In this document: in pieces, positions 32,963 to 42,221 of the stretch | Layout: each line of letters begins with the position of its first letter | Numbering within the stretch: position 1 is the stretch's first letter | From: Roseibium sediminis | Lineage (GTDB): Bacteria > Pseudomonadota > Alphaproteobacteria > Rhizobiales > Stappiaceae | Direction of reading: 5' to 3' | DNA length: 64,000 nt | Assembly: GCF_008711325.1 (NCBI RefSeq) | Contig: NZ_VXDB01000017.1 | Span: 41,325-105,324 of the forward strand | The notes under the pieces: generated by a model | Database searches by the model: none | Seen by the model: only the letters and a program-made list of their open reading frames with translations | What the model was told of the DNA's origin: nothing | Program-made: the position numbers and the translations under genes

Positions 32963-34435
32963 TTAGACCCGCCGCTTCAGTTCCTTGCAAATGGTCTTGA
33001 GCACCTCAATCCTTGCATGGCGCTTGTCTTCCGATGACACGAGCGTCCAGGATGCATGATCGGTGTTCGTTCGCTCAATCATATCCCCGGCGGCAACGGC
33101 GTATTTGTCCCATTTCAGACGATTGCGCCAATCGTCATCCGTGATCTTGTGTTGCTTGTAGATGGTCTCCTGACGCGCCTGGAACCGACGGAGCTGCTCC
33201 TCGGCGCTGATCGCCAGCCAGAACTTGCAGACGATAAATCCGAAATCGGTCAGCTCGTGTTCGAACTCGTTGATCTCGCCATAGGCGCGCGACCATGCCT
33301 CAGGCCGCGCATAACCCTCAACCCGCTCGACAAGCACACGTTCGTACCAGGACCGGTCGAAGATCGCGATTTGCCCCTTTCTGGGAAGGCGCCGCCAGAA
33401 CCGCCACAAATAGGGACGGGCCAGCTCCTCATCAGTGGGAGCACCGATCGGATAGACCTTGTAGATGCGGGGATCGAGGGGGCGAATGACCCGCCGGATT
33501 GCGCCGCCCTTTCCAGCCGCGTCATTGCCCTGAAAGACAAGGATCATGCCAGTTTTGGCAAAATCCTTGTGGTCGCTCATGTCAGACAGCTTTTGCTGCA
33601 ATTTCTTGAGTTTCTTCGCATAGGTCTCTTCATCGAGCCTTGCGGTCAGATCAATCGTGTCAACAGGCGAACCGGCCTCACTTCGCTTGATGACGACCCT
33701 TGCAGGCGCGGGCGCTTTCGCCTTGCATGCCTCCAATCTGGCTCGCATGGCCTTGGCAATAGTCCGGGCAACAGCAGCATCGCGATATTGCGCATCCTGT
33801 GAGGGAATGACGAACCATGGCGCGTCTGCCGCGCCGGTTTCCTCGATGATCCTCTCCCCCAGCCGGGCAGCCTTGTCATAATTTTTCAAGGCAGCCCAAT
33901 CGGCCAGAACATGCCGCGCGACATTCTTTTTCTTTCCGATTTTTTCAAGGCGGCGCTTCTGTTCATCCTTGGGCAGCGTGTACCAGAACTTTAGTACCAG
34001 CACGCCCTCAAGGGCCAACATCTCTTCAAACTGCCGCACTCGGGCAAGCTCCTGCCCAACGGCCTTATCGTCCATGTTACCGGCAACATGTTCGCGCAGG
34101 ATCCGTTGATACCAGCTGCCAAACACGATTGCGGTTTCCCCCTTTGCGGGAAGATCGCGCCAGAACTGCCAAAGGCGCGGTCGTGCCTTCGCCTCGTCGG
34201 TCGGCTCTCCATAGGCGTTGCAGACAAGATGCCGGGCATCCATCCATTCATAAAGGCGGGCAACAGACTCGCCCTTCCCGGCCCCGTCCATGCCATCCAC
34301 CACGATCAGCGTCGAAAATGCCTTCTTCTCGATCATCTCCAGCTGCGCAGACAGGAGCTCTTGTCGAAGTTCCGGCTCAAGTTTCCTGAAGCTCTTTCCA
34401 TCCATCTTCTGGGGAAGATCCGCAGATTCGACCAT
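32963..34435 (-). CDS. pap: Polyphosphate:AMP phosphotransferase (two-domain PPK2)
   Basis: Transfers phosphate from polyphosphate to AMP, making ADP. It is 490 aa with two tandem PPK2 domains: the first with VDGMDGAGKGESVARL (about residues 46-61), the second with FQGNDAAGKGGAIRRV (about 303-318). The lid motifs FGSWYQRILREHV and FDRSWYERVLVERVEG are also present. Both P-loops are intact, although in class II enzymes the C-terminal one is catalytic. It is convergent with the aminotransferase and divergent from the DedA fusion. Confidence 0.9.
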   Translation of the reverse strand: MVESADLPQKMDGKSFRKLEPELRQELLSAQLEMIEKKAFSTLIVVDGMDGAGKGESVARLYEWMDARHLVCNAYGEPTDEAKARPRLWQFWRDLPAKGETAIVFGSWYQRILREHVAGNMDDKAVGQELARVRQFEEMLALEGVLVLKFWYTLPKDEQKRRLEKIGKKKNVARHVLADWAALKNYDKAARLGERIIEETGAADAPWFVIPSQDAQYRDAAVARTIAKAMRARLEACKAKAPAPARVVIKRSEAGSPVDTIDLTARLDEETYAKKLKKLQQKLSDMSDHKDFAKTGMILVFQGNDAAGKGGAIRRVIRPLDPRIYKVYPIGAPTDEELARPYLWRFWRRLPRKGQIAIFDRSWYERVLVERVEGYARPEAWSRAYGEINEFEHELTDFGFIVCKFWLAISAEEQLRRFQARQETIYKQHKITDDDWRNRLKWDKYAVAAGDMIERTNTDHASWTLVSSEDKRHARIEVLKTICKELKRRV

Positions 34436-34743
34436 TCACTGCCTCCCAAGGCCCCGTCAGACTTCACCGATACGGGCCGCCTCTATTTTGTATACAGAGT
34501 ATTCGTCCTGAAAATCAGTTTAGACAACCGAACCGCCTGCCTGACAAGCCTCCGCGAAATCAATGGTTTGTCGCTTCGCCGGCAAGAAGACGCGGCAGGC
34601 GGGTGAAAAAAACCGGCGGATTCGGACCTTCTGGTCTATTGGTTGGGCCCTTCCGACCATATATGAAGCAAAATCAGGCCATTGGCTGTTGCCCTGAGCG
34701 GGAACACCCCAAGGCCCCAGCCGATGTGTGACCTGACGAGACC
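34436..34743. other. Divergent intergenic region pap / DedA fusion
   Basis: A 308-base region with no credible small gene. It must hold two divergent promoters. A short TGTATACA palindrome at 34489-34496 is the only symmetric motif, too short to assign. An in-frame TGA at 34729 limits the start of the following gene to the GTG at 34744. Confidence 0.4.
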
Positions 34744-36792
34744 GTGCCAGATTTTCTGAACCAGATTCTCAATTTCATTGCCGAGAACCCGTCCATCGCG
34801 GGGCTTGTCTGCTTTGCGGCCGCGATGGGAGAGGCGCTGTTCATCATCGGTCTGGTTGTGCCCAGCACCGTTGTTCTGGTCGGTGCGGGCACACTTATCG
34901 GCCTTGGCAAGCTCGACCCGGTGTCGATCTTCATCTGGACAACCCTTGGGGCAACGGCTGGCGATGCCCTGTCTTACTGGTTCGGTTATTTCTACAAGGA
35001 TCAGATCAAACGCGTCTGGCCACTTTCCCGATATGTTCATCTGGTGGAGAAGGGCGAGGACTATTTCCGCAAACATGGCGGCAAGAGCGTCTTCATCGGC
35101 CGCTTTGTGCCAGGCGTAAAATCTGTTGTTCCGGGCATCGCCGGCATGGTCGGCATGAATGCCTGGCGGTTTACGCTGGTCAATTTCACCTCGGCGTTGG
35201 CCTGGTCAGCTGCCCATCTTGGTCCCGGCATTATCGCCGGTACGGCGCTTGATGCGCTCGGCCAGATCAGCGGGCGCCTTGCTCTCGTTGTCGGAGCCCT
35301 GTGTGTCATCGTCTTCGTTTCGGTGATGCTCGGCCGCTGGCTCATTCTGATCATCATGCCACTCTTTCCCGGCGCACATGCTGCCATCGTGAAGTGGTTT
35401 GCCAGCCACAAGAACCCCGTATCGCTCTGGATCGCCGAAACATTCGACCCGGCTCATCCGAGATCTGCCGGGATGATCACCTCCGCGATCGTGCTGCTGG
35501 TCACCTTGCCAGCCTTCTTCTGGTTCGTTGGCGAGATTTCACCGGGCGAGCCTATGGTGCGTGCGGATATTGCCATCCTGAACCTGTTTGAAAGCCTGAG
35601 AACTCCGGCTGGTGACATCATCATGGTGTTCATCACCACGTTGGGAGACGGCGTGGTGGTTGCCTCGATCACGGCGGTCGTCACCCTTTATCTTCTGGCC
35701 CGCAAGGCCTGGCGGCGGGCAACAGGCTTTCTTGCCGCCATTGTGGCGACCGCCATCTTTGTCCCCGTCGTGAAAACCATGCTGCACCGTTCGCGGCCAA
35801 TCGAGCTCTATTCCGGTGCGGATGCCTTCAGCTTTCCAAGCGGTCACGCAACACTGAACGCGGTTCTTTTTGGCATCTGCGCAGTTCTGGTGGCTCATGA
35901 TCGCAGCCGCTGGACAAAAGCGGGCGTCTTCACCATCACCGCCATATACGTGATCACGATCGGCTTTTCCCGCGTCTATCTTGGCGCGCACTGGATGTCC
36001 GATGTTCTGGGCGGCCTTTTGTTCGGTACGGCCATGGTCTCGGCCTTCGGCTTCGTGTTCGGACCCATCCGCAATGAAAAGGTCGGACGGGCGACGCTTG
36101 CCACGCTTGTCATCGGCACGCTGGCCATTGTCGGCACATGGCACGCGACCCGCAATCTGGACTCCGCACTGGAAAGCTACGCCCTAAGGAGCGACCGGGT
36201 CGTCCTGACCCTCACCGATTGGCAGACCTCAAGCTGGAGCCAGATGCCGCTTAACCGCATCGAGCTGAATGGCGAGATCGAGGAACCGCTGGTCATCCAG
36301 TATGCAGGATCAACCGAGGCCTTTGCTGCGGCCCTTGCACCGCACGGATGGCAGATCGCACCGAAATGGTCACTGACGAGCGCCTCCGGGTTTGTCGCAG
36401 GCGAAACGCCACCAGAAGATCTCCCCGCTCTCCCGCGAACCCAGAATGGCCGACGCCCGTCACTGGTTCTGATCAAGAATGACCAGACTGAAGAGGGAGC
36501 TGAAAAAGCCAGCGGGCGCTGGATCCTGCGCCTGTGGCCAAGCCGCTATCAGGTGGCGGATGGCACGCGCCTTCTTCCCATTCTGACAGGAAGCGTGCTT
36601 CACGAGGAGATCCTGCGCCCGATGGGTGAGTTCTCCGGACCAAAGACCGACCTACAGGCGCCGGATCTGGCCGACAATCCGGCGCACCTCCTGCCAGGCT
36701 CGATTGTGAAGACCCGGCCCGATGGCACGTCTCTGGTGCTTGCGGTCTCAACTGATCAGCCTGCACAGCCCGCTTTACCGCGCAGAGAGTAG
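34744..36792 (+). CDS. DedA-PAP2-LssY fusion membrane protein
   Basis: A 682-aa inner-membrane protein with three parts. The DedA/SNARE-associated domain (about residues 15-190) has GEALFIIGLVVPSTVVLVGAG and GRFVPGVKSVVPGIAGM. The PAP2 phosphatase (about 240-440) has the signature KTMLHRSRP, FPSGHATLNA and SRVYLGAHWMSDVLGG. A soluble LssY-like C-terminal domain (about 470-680) follows. PAP2 members dephosphorylate lipid pyrophosphates such as undecaprenyl-PP, and DedA proteins flip polyprenyl or phospholipids, so lipid-carrier recycling is a fair guess. GTG start; the ribosome site is weak. Confidence 0.87.
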   Translation: MPDFLNQILNFIAENPSIAGLVCFAAAMGEALFIIGLVVPSTVVLVGAGTLIGLGKLDPVSIFIWTTLGATAGDALSYWFGYFYKDQIKRVWPLSRYVHLVEKGEDYFRKHGGKSVFIGRFVPGVKSVVPGIAGMVGMNAWRFTLVNFTSALAWSAAHLGPGIIAGTALDALGQISGRLALVVGALCVIVFVSVMLGRWLILIIMPLFPGAHAAIVKWFASHKNPVSLWIAETFDPAHPRSAGMITSAIVLLVTLPAFFWFVGEISPGEPMVRADIAILNLFESLRTPAGDIIMVFITTLGDGVVVASITAVVTLYLLARKAWRRATGFLAAIVATAIFVPVVKTMLHRSRPIELYSGADAFSFPSGHATLNAVLFGICAVLVAHDRSRWTKAGVFTITAIYVITIGFSRVYLGAHWMSDVLGGLLFGTAMVSAFGFVFGPIRNEKVGRATLATLVIGTLAIVGTWHATRNLDSALESYALRSDRVVLTLTDWQTSSWSQMPLNRIELNGEIEEPLVIQYAGSTEAFAAALAPHGWQIAPKWSLTSASGFVAGETPPEDLPALPRTQNGRRPSLVLIKNDQTEEGAEKASGRWILRLWPSRYQVADGTRLLPILTGSVLHEEILRPMGEFSGPKTDLQAPDLADNPAHLLPGSIVKTRPDGTSLVLAVSTDQPAQPALPRRE

Positions 36793-36814
36793 CAGCTGTC
36801 CAAAGTCTACCAGA

Positions 36815-37852
36815 TCAGCGCACGGAATAGGCCACCGGCCAGCGCGCCGGATCGATTGCATTGCCATCGCAATCATACTTTTCGCGGAATTCCAGCAGTT
36901 CAAGTTCCAGAACTTCTCCGGGACCATCGATCAGACGAAAGGTTTGGCGAACACCGCAATCACCCGCGCCACGGTTGAGATCCGTTGTGACAATGTGGCC
37001 CTCTTTCCCGAAAACCGTTGCACTCATTGCCGCATAGTTCTGATTGCCCTCCAGTCTCGGCGGATTAGGCAAGGTCAGAAGCTCTCCCCAGCTTCCGGGT
37101 GGGTTTTGGGTAACACCGAAAACGCCGGACGCCTGATAGGCGCCGGAGGTGCACGGCACCTGCCACAGCAGGTAGGCGTCATTGATGATGTAGCGCGCGC
37201 CGCCCCAGGCGAAGAAACCATCGATGTCGCAGTGATCTTGGGCATAGTCGCGCATCAACTGGCGCAAAACGCCGGGCACCTTGGACACGTCGTCCAGCGG
37301 TGTTTCCTCTCCAATGGACAAGCCCTGAGGCAAACTGGCGGTTATTGCAGGCTTGGCAACTGGTGGGCACCCGCTTTCACCCTTTGCATTCGCCGTGAAG
37401 GGAACCCGCCCCTTCTTGATGACAGTCAGTTTGACCTTGTCGAAACGGACGAGGTCGGCCTGAAAGTCAACGTCGAGAACTTCGACCTGAACCTTGATGT
37501 CCCGGTCATCGGTTGCAAACAGGTAATGCTCTCCGAAGCCATTTGCCCCGTCGCCACCATGGACAAGAAGCCGGAGCGTATGGAAGTCACCGCCGATCTT
37601 CAGCCGGGCGTCACCGATACGGCCATCATCCGGCTTTGGAGCATGGAGCAGCAGAGAGTAACGGTCTTCGCCCGGGTCGCGGTTGTGCTGCCAGAACACC
37701 AGGCGGCATTCCGACTGCGCACTGCCAACATCCTGATATCCGAAGAGTTTCAGCGCAATTTCATAGTCTTGTTCTGCCGCGCTGACTATATTCGGTGCCC
37801 ATGCCGCGCATGTTGCAATGCCCAGCGCGGCAATCCGTTTCAGTAATCTCAT
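36815..37852 (-). CDS. Secreted DUF1176 protein
   Basis: Exported protein of unknown function, 345 aa. A signal peptide (about residues 1-25, ending NIVSAAE) is followed by a DUF1176-type body, recognised by AKPAITASLPQGLS-like, CDIDGFFAWGGARYIIND and GAYQASGVFGV motifs and the C-terminal CGVRQTFRLIDG...YDCDG...WPVAY. Six or more cysteines suggest disulfides in the periplasm. The start at 37852 has GGGAGG just upstream; a longer frame exists to 37927. It is convergent with the DedA fusion and divergent from the sulfur cluster. Confidence 0.8.
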   Translation of the reverse strand: MRLLKRIAALGIATCAAWAPNIVSAAEQDYEIALKLFGYQDVGSAQSECRLVFWQHNRDPGEDRYSLLLHAPKPDDGRIGDARLKIGGDFHTLRLLVHGGDGANGFGEHYLFATDDRDIKVQVEVLDVDFQADLVRFDKVKLTVIKKGRVPFTANAKGESGCPPVAKPAITASLPQGLSIGEETPLDDVSKVPGVLRQLMRDYAQDHCDIDGFFAWGGARYIINDAYLLWQVPCTSGAYQASGVFGVTQNPPGSWGELLTLPNPPRLEGNQNYAAMSATVFGKEGHIVTTDLNRGAGDCGVRQTFRLIDGPGEVLELELLEFREKYDCDGNAIDPARWPVAYSVR

Positions 37853-38021
37853 GACCTCCCCCTCAAACTCGCGTATAGATTGCAGCATCACCCAAGGGCA
37901 GACCAAAAGCAAATTCGCGAACCACATTTACTGGTGGCTTGGAATGAAGGGCCTTTCCGGGGACTAAATTGAGAGCGATCATGCATCTTCACCTTGCCAA
38001 ACCGGAGTTCAACTCCTATAC

Positions 38022-38037
38022 TTTCATAAATTTGAAA
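38022..38037. promoter_or_regulatory. AT-rich imperfect palindrome before the sulfur operon
   Basis: TTTCATAAATTTGAAA has perfect TTTCA/TGAAA arms and lies 17 bases before the first YeeE/YedE gene, where an operator would block transcription or translation. Sulfide-sensing BigR/SqrR ArsR-type repressors bind AT-rich palindromes in front of such clusters, but no regulator gene is in the window. Confidence 0.35.
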
Positions 38038-38053
38038 CTATTGGACTGAAGGC

Positions 38054-38482
38054 ATGACCGAATTCACTCCCATACTCTCGCTTCTGGGAGGCAGCCTGAT
38101 CGGGCTGGCCGCCGTGGCACTCATGGCCGTTCATGGCCGCATCGCCGGTATCTCGGGGATTTTGGGCGGCTTGCTGCAAAGCCCCGGATCTGCCGACTGG
38201 TCGTGGCGCGCCGCCTTCGTTGCGGGCATGGCCTCCAGCGCCATGATCGTGGCCTTGGCGAGCGGATGGTCTCCAAACTATGAAGTTCCCGTTACAACCT
38301 TGATGCTGCTTGGCGGCGGTGTTCTTGTCGGACTTGGCGCAACCCTCGGCTCGGGCTGCACAAGTGGACATGGGGTATGCGGCATTTCACGGTTTTCTGC
38401 CCGCTCCATCGTCGCCACATGCACCTTCATGGCCACCGGTCTCGTGACCGTTTTCCTCATTCGTCACGTGTTCGGAGGCTAA
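38054..38482 (+). CDS. YeeE/YedE family membrane protein, first half (PmpA-like)
   Basis: A 142-aa membrane protein with four hydrophobic segments and the conserved thiol motif [17 protein letters not shown] (about residues 99-115). Proteins of this family move thiosulfate or sulfane-sulfur compounds across the membrane through their cysteines. The full-length YeeE fold is here divided over two genes; the next gene, 4 bases on, carries the other half. With the ETHE1-like dioxygenase and DUF442 gene downstream it forms a sulfide/persulfide operon. Confidence 0.85.
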   Translation: MTEFTPILSLLGGSLIGLAAVALMAVHGRIAGISGILGGLLQSPGSADWSWRAAFVAGMASSAMIVALASGWSPNYEVPVTTLMLLGGGVLVGLGATLGSGCTSGHGVCGISRFSARSIVATCTFMATGLVTVFLIRHVFGG

Positions 38483-38486
38483 CAAC

Positions 38487-38957
38487 ATGCTCAAGCTCCT
38501 GACAGCCTTTGCAATTGGACTTCTCTTCGGGATCGGCATCCTGATCTCCGGCATGGCAAACCCGGCCAAGGTGCTGAATTTCTTCGATCTGTTCGGCACC
38601 TGGGACCCGAGTCTCGCCTTTGTGATGGGCGGTGCCCTGACCGTCAGCGTCATTGGCTACCGATTGATCTTCCGCATGAAGAAGCCGCTTCTGGCCCAGT
38701 CTTTCTCCTTGCTAACCCGGTCTGATCTCGATTCCCGCCTCATTGGCGGATCGGCAATCTTCGGCATCGGATGGGGCATCAGCGGAATTTGTCCCGGCGG
38801 CCTTCTTCCAGCCTTGAGCCTCGGCCGGATAGAGCCTATCTATGCATTGGTAGGAGTTCTTGTGGGTATTGCCGGGGCCAAGTTGCTAACCAAAACGCTT
38901 GACCGTCCGGCGGCCGCTCCGTCGCCAAACCAGATCAAGGGAGCCGGAAATGCCTGA
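38487..38957 (+). CDS. YeeE/YedE family membrane protein, second half (DUF6691/PmpB-like)
   Basis: Partner of the preceding gene, 156 aa, with about four hydrophobic segments. GIGILISGMANPAKVLNFFDLFG lies near residue 12, and the conserved Cys is in GWGISGICPGGLLPAL (about 93-108). A polar tail follows. It overlaps the ETHE1-like gene by 8 bases. The pair equals the DUF395 proteins (PmpA/PmpB) of Xylella and Agrobacterium BigR operons. Sulfur-compound transport is by family knowledge. Confidence 0.87.
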   Translation: MLKLLTAFAIGLLFGIGILISGMANPAKVLNFFDLFGTWDPSLAFVMGGALTVSVIGYRLIFRMKKPLLAQSFSLLTRSDLDSRLIGGSAIFGIGWGISGICPGGLLPALSLGRIEPIYALVGVLVGIAGAKLLTKTLDRPAAAPSPNQIKGAGNA

Positions 38958-39843
38958 TACCATCTATCCCGTCGACATGGCTGTCGCGCCGATCGTCACC
39001 GCCTTCTTTGACAAGGCCACGAACACAATTTCCTATGTGGTTCAGGACCCGGCCTCCAATGCCTGCGCGGTTGTCGACAGCGTGATGGATATAGACTACG
39101 CCGCCGGGCGTATCACCTATGACCATGCGGACCAGATGATTGCCTTCATTCAGGAAAATGGCCTGAAGCTGGAATGGCTGATCGAGACCCATGTGCATGC
39201 CGATCATCTTTCCGCAGCGCCCTACATCCAGCAGAAGCTGGGCGGCAAGCTTGGCATCGGCGAGAAAATCACCGTCGTGCAGGAAACCTTCGGCAAGGTG
39301 TTCAACGAAGGCACCGAGTTCCAGCGGGATGGAAGCCAGTTCGATCACCTGTTCAAGGACGCAGATGTCTACAAGGTGGGCTCGATGACCTGCTTTGCCA
39401 TGTACACACCCGGCCACACACCTGCTTGCATGGTCCATGTCTGCGGCAATGCAGCCTTTGTCGGTGATACGCTTTTCATGCCCGATGGCGGATCAGCCCG
39501 GGCGGACTTCCCGGGCGGCGACGCCGGAACGCTTTACGATTCCATCCAGAAGGTTCTGACCCTTCCCGACGAAATGCGCCTGTTCATGTGCCACGACTAT
39601 GGTCCCAATGGTCGGGACATCCAGTGGGAAACGACCGTGGGCGACGAAAAGACCAACAATATTCACGTTGGCGGCGGCAAAACCCGCGAGGAATTCGTCA
39701 AGTTCCGGACCGAGCGCGACGCGCAACTCGACATGCCGAAACTGATCATTCCCTCGCTTCAAGTGAACATGCGCGCGGGCAAGTTGCCGCCGGCTGATGA
39801 CAACGGCAAAACTTTCCTTAAAGTGCCGGTGAACGGCCTCTAG
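38950..39843 (+). CDS. ETHE1-like MBL-fold persulfide dioxygenase
   Basis: Iron-dependent persulfide dioxygenase-type protein, 297 aa, predicted to oxidise glutathione persulfide to sulfite. The metallo-beta-lactamase motif THVHADHLSA gives H81, H83, D85 and H86. The third ligand region is YTPGHTPACMVH, the Asp lies in FVGDTLFMPDGG and the last His in MCHDYGPNG. There is no fused rhodanese or DUF442 domain; DUF442 is encoded by the next gene. The start MPDTIYP at 38950 is fixed by homology and the 8-base overlap. Confidence 0.88.
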   Translation: MPDTIYPVDMAVAPIVTAFFDKATNTISYVVQDPASNACAVVDSVMDIDYAAGRITYDHADQMIAFIQENGLKLEWLIETHVHADHLSAAPYIQQKLGGKLGIGEKITVVQETFGKVFNEGTEFQRDGSQFDHLFKDADVYKVGSMTCFAMYTPGHTPACMVHVCGNAAFVGDTLFMPDGGSARADFPGGDAGTLYDSIQKVLTLPDEMRLFMCHDYGPNGRDIQWETTVGDEKTNNIHVGGGKTREEFVKFRTERDAQLDMPKLIIPSLQVNMRAGKLPPADDNGKTFLKVPVNGL

Positions 39844-39874
39844 GAATAGGCCCAGTTTCATACAGGGATCCGGA

Positions 39875-40285
39875 ATGACACCGAAAACCATCAATGCAGA
39901 CTTGAGCGTGAGCCCGCAGATCGAACCGGGAGACATCGCGCAGATCAAGGCTCTCGGGTTCAAGTCGATTATCTGCAATCGTCCGGACGGCGAATCGCCG
40001 GATCAGGCCGATTTTGCAAGCATTCAGGCCGAAGCAGATGCGGCCGGACTGGAGTTTCGGTTCCTGCCGATCATTTCCGGACAAATGCAGCAGGCGAATG
40101 TCAGCGATTTTGCACAGGCGCTTGAAGCCCTCCCAAAGCCGGTTTTCGCCTATTGCCGGACCGGCACCCGCTGCGCAACGGTCTGGGCCCTGTCACAAGC
40201 TGGCAGTCGGCCCGTTGACGAGATCCTCCGCTCTGCTGCGGAGGCAGGATATGACCTGCGCCCCGTGTTCGGGATTGCAGGCTAG
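39875..40285 (+). CDS. DUF442/TIGR01244 family sulfur transferase or phosphatase-like protein
   Basis: A 136-aa protein with a dual-specificity-phosphatase-like fold. The P-loop is YCRTGTRCATVWAL, with the nucleophile Cys94 and Arg99 spaced as CX4R. The N-terminal LSVSPQIEPGDIAQIKALGFKSIICNRPDGE-type region is the TIGR01244 hallmark (residues 10-40). In Blh of Xylella and Agrobacterium this domain is fused in front of the ETHE1 domain and has rhodanese-like activity. Here it is a separate gene placed after it. The gap to the dioxygenase gene is 31 bases. Confidence 0.85.
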   Translation: MTPKTINADLSVSPQIEPGDIAQIKALGFKSIICNRPDGESPDQADFASIQAEADAAGLEFRFLPIISGQMQQANVSDFAQALEALPKPVFAYCRTGTRCATVWALSQAGSRPVDEILRSAAEAGYDLRPVFGIAG

Positions 40286-40296
40286 CCTGCCATTTG

Positions 40297-40320
40297 ACGC
40301 CCGGCTCGTCCGGGCGTTTC
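40297..40320 (+). terminator. Hairpin between the DUF442 gene and sulP
   Basis: ACGCCCGG-CTCGT-CCGGGCGT followed by TTTCC gives an 8-bp GC-rich stem with a short U tract. It probably stops or attenuates transcription after the sulfur operon, leaving sulP weaker or on its own promoter. Confidence 0.6.
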
Positions 40321-40366
40321 CATTCAGGCCTGCTCGACGGCCTGATCTTCCCTTGAAGGTTGCCCC

Positions 40367-42169
40367 GTGACGAAGAGCAGTTCCTCGCGCGCCCTGGAGC
40401 GCTATGTCCCGATCCTTGGCTGGGGACGGTCCTATGACCGGGAAATGGCCACCAACGATCTGGTGGCCGCGGTCATCGTCACGATCATGTTGATCCCGCA
40501 ATCGCTGGCCTATGCGCTGCTGGCCGGCCTCCCGCCGGAAGTCGGCCTTTATGCATCGATCCTGCCGCTGGTTGCCTATGCCATCTTCGGCACCAGCCGG
40601 GCCCTCGCCGTCGGTCCTGTGGCTGTTGTCTCCCTGATGACGGCATCTGCCGTTGGAGAGCTCGCAGCACAGGGAACGCCCGAATATCTTGGGGCAGCGA
40701 TCGTTCTGGCATTCATGTCCGGGTTGATGCTTGTCGCCATGGGCCTTTTTCGCCTTGGCTTTCTGGCAAACCTTCTGAGCCATCCGGTGATTTCCGGTTT
40801 CATTACCGCATCTGGGCTTCTTATCGCGTCCAGCCAGCTGAAACACATTCTCGGCGTTCCGGCTTCCGGGCATACGCTATACGAGATCGGCGGAGCGCTT
40901 GTCGCCCATTTGGGTGACATCAACTGGATCACGTTTGCCATCGGCGCCAGCGCCACAGCCTTCCTGTTCTGGGTGCGCAAGGACCTGAAAAGAAGACTTC
41001 TGGCACTCGGGCTGAAGCCCTTTGTTGCGGATATCCTGACCAAGGCCGGACCGGTCGCTGCTGTTGCCGCGACAACTCTGCTGGCAGCTGCCTTCGATCT
41101 CGGGGAAAGGGGTGTACGGGTCGTCGGGGACATCCCGTCCGGTCTTCCGGTTCCGCAATTCCCGTCGTTTCAGTCCGATCTCTGGCTTCAGTTGTTGGGA
41201 CCGGCGCTGCTGATCTCCGTGATCGGATTTGTTGAATCGGTCTCGGTCGCGCAAACGCTGGCCGCCAAGAAGCGCCAGCGTATTGAACCGGATCAGGAAC
41301 TGATCGGCCTTGGCGCATCGAACATCGCATCGGCTGTCTCAGGCGGCTATCCTGTCACGGGCGGCTTTGCCCGATCCGTCGTCAATTTCGATGCAGGAGC
41401 TGCAACACCAGCTGCCGGAGCCTTCACAGCCATCGGGATTGCGGTCGCCACCTTGTTCCTGACCCCGCTGCTGACTCACCTGCCGCAGGCAACGCTCGCG
41501 GCAGCAATCATTGTTGCTGTCCTGTCCCTCGTTGATCTGGGGGCGATCAAGCGCACCTTTGCCTATTCAAAGAGCGATTTTCTGGCCATGGCGGCCACCA
41601 TTCTCGTCACGCTGTTCTTTGGCGTCGAGCAGGGCGTTGTCACGGGTGTGGCCTTGTCCATCGCCCTGCATCTCTACCGCTCCAGCAGGCCACACACGGC
41701 CATTGTCGGTGTGGTCCCGGGGACCGAGCATTTTCGCAATATCGACCGCCATGCGGTGGTCACCGGCTCCAGGGTCTTGTCGCTTCGTGTGGATGAAAGC
41801 CTGTTCTTTGCCAACAGCCGGTATCTGGAAGACCGGATCTACGGGCTGGTATCCGACAGGCCGGAAATCGAACACGTCGTCCTCATGTGTCCTGCCGTCA
41901 ACTCGATTGATGCGAGCGCGCTGGAAAGTCTGGAGGAAATCAACCACCGCCTCTCCGATAGCGGCGTTTCCTTCCATCTTTCTGAAGTGAAGGGCCCGGT
42001 GATGGACCGGTTGAAGCGGACGGATTTCCTGTCACACCTCACCGGTCAGGTGTTCCTCAGCCAGTATGACGCCCTGTGCACGCTGGATCCGCAAACGGCT
42101 CATATCTCGGAATCCCGCACACCAAAGAAAGCCGCGCAATCTGACATCTGGACGGGGCCGGAAATCTGA
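40367..42169 (+). CDS. SulP family anion transporter with STAS domain
   Basis: Inner-membrane sulfate/bicarbonate-type carrier, 600 aa, with 10-12 membrane helices (residues about 20-430) and a C-terminal STAS domain (about 445-560). The family signature LIPQSLAYALLAGLPPEVGLY lies near residue 40, and the STAS phosphoacceptor-like loop reads CPAVNSIDASALESL. GTG start, with GAAGG 7 bases upstream. In this place it could export or import sulfite/sulfate made by the dioxygenase; in related BigR operons a TauE-type exporter takes this position. Substrate is inferred. Confidence 0.88.
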   Translation: MTKSSSSRALERYVPILGWGRSYDREMATNDLVAAVIVTIMLIPQSLAYALLAGLPPEVGLYASILPLVAYAIFGTSRALAVGPVAVVSLMTASAVGELAAQGTPEYLGAAIVLAFMSGLMLVAMGLFRLGFLANLLSHPVISGFITASGLLIASSQLKHILGVPASGHTLYEIGGALVAHLGDINWITFAIGASATAFLFWVRKDLKRRLLALGLKPFVADILTKAGPVAAVAATTLLAAAFDLGERGVRVVGDIPSGLPVPQFPSFQSDLWLQLLGPALLISVIGFVESVSVAQTLAAKKRQRIEPDQELIGLGASNIASAVSGGYPVTGGFARSVVNFDAGAATPAAGAFTAIGIAVATLFLTPLLTHLPQATLAAAIIVAVLSLVDLGAIKRTFAYSKSDFLAMAATILVTLFFGVEQGVVTGVALSIALHLYRSSRPHTAIVGVVPGTEHFRNIDRHAVVTGSRVLSLRVDESLFFANSRYLEDRIYGLVSDRPEIEHVVLMCPAVNSIDASALESLEEINHRLSDSGVSFHLSEVKGPVMDRLKRTDFLSHLTGQVFLSQYDALCTLDPQTAHISESRTPKKAAQSDIWTGPEI

Positions 42170-42221
42170 GCACATAGTCCGTGCAGCCACTATCGGCACT
42201 CCCATCAGGCCATCAGGCATC

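Noticed and set aside
34489..34496. TGTATACA as a HutC/GntR-type operator
   Set aside because: Eight bases only; short palindromes of this kind are expected by chance in AT-rich gaps.
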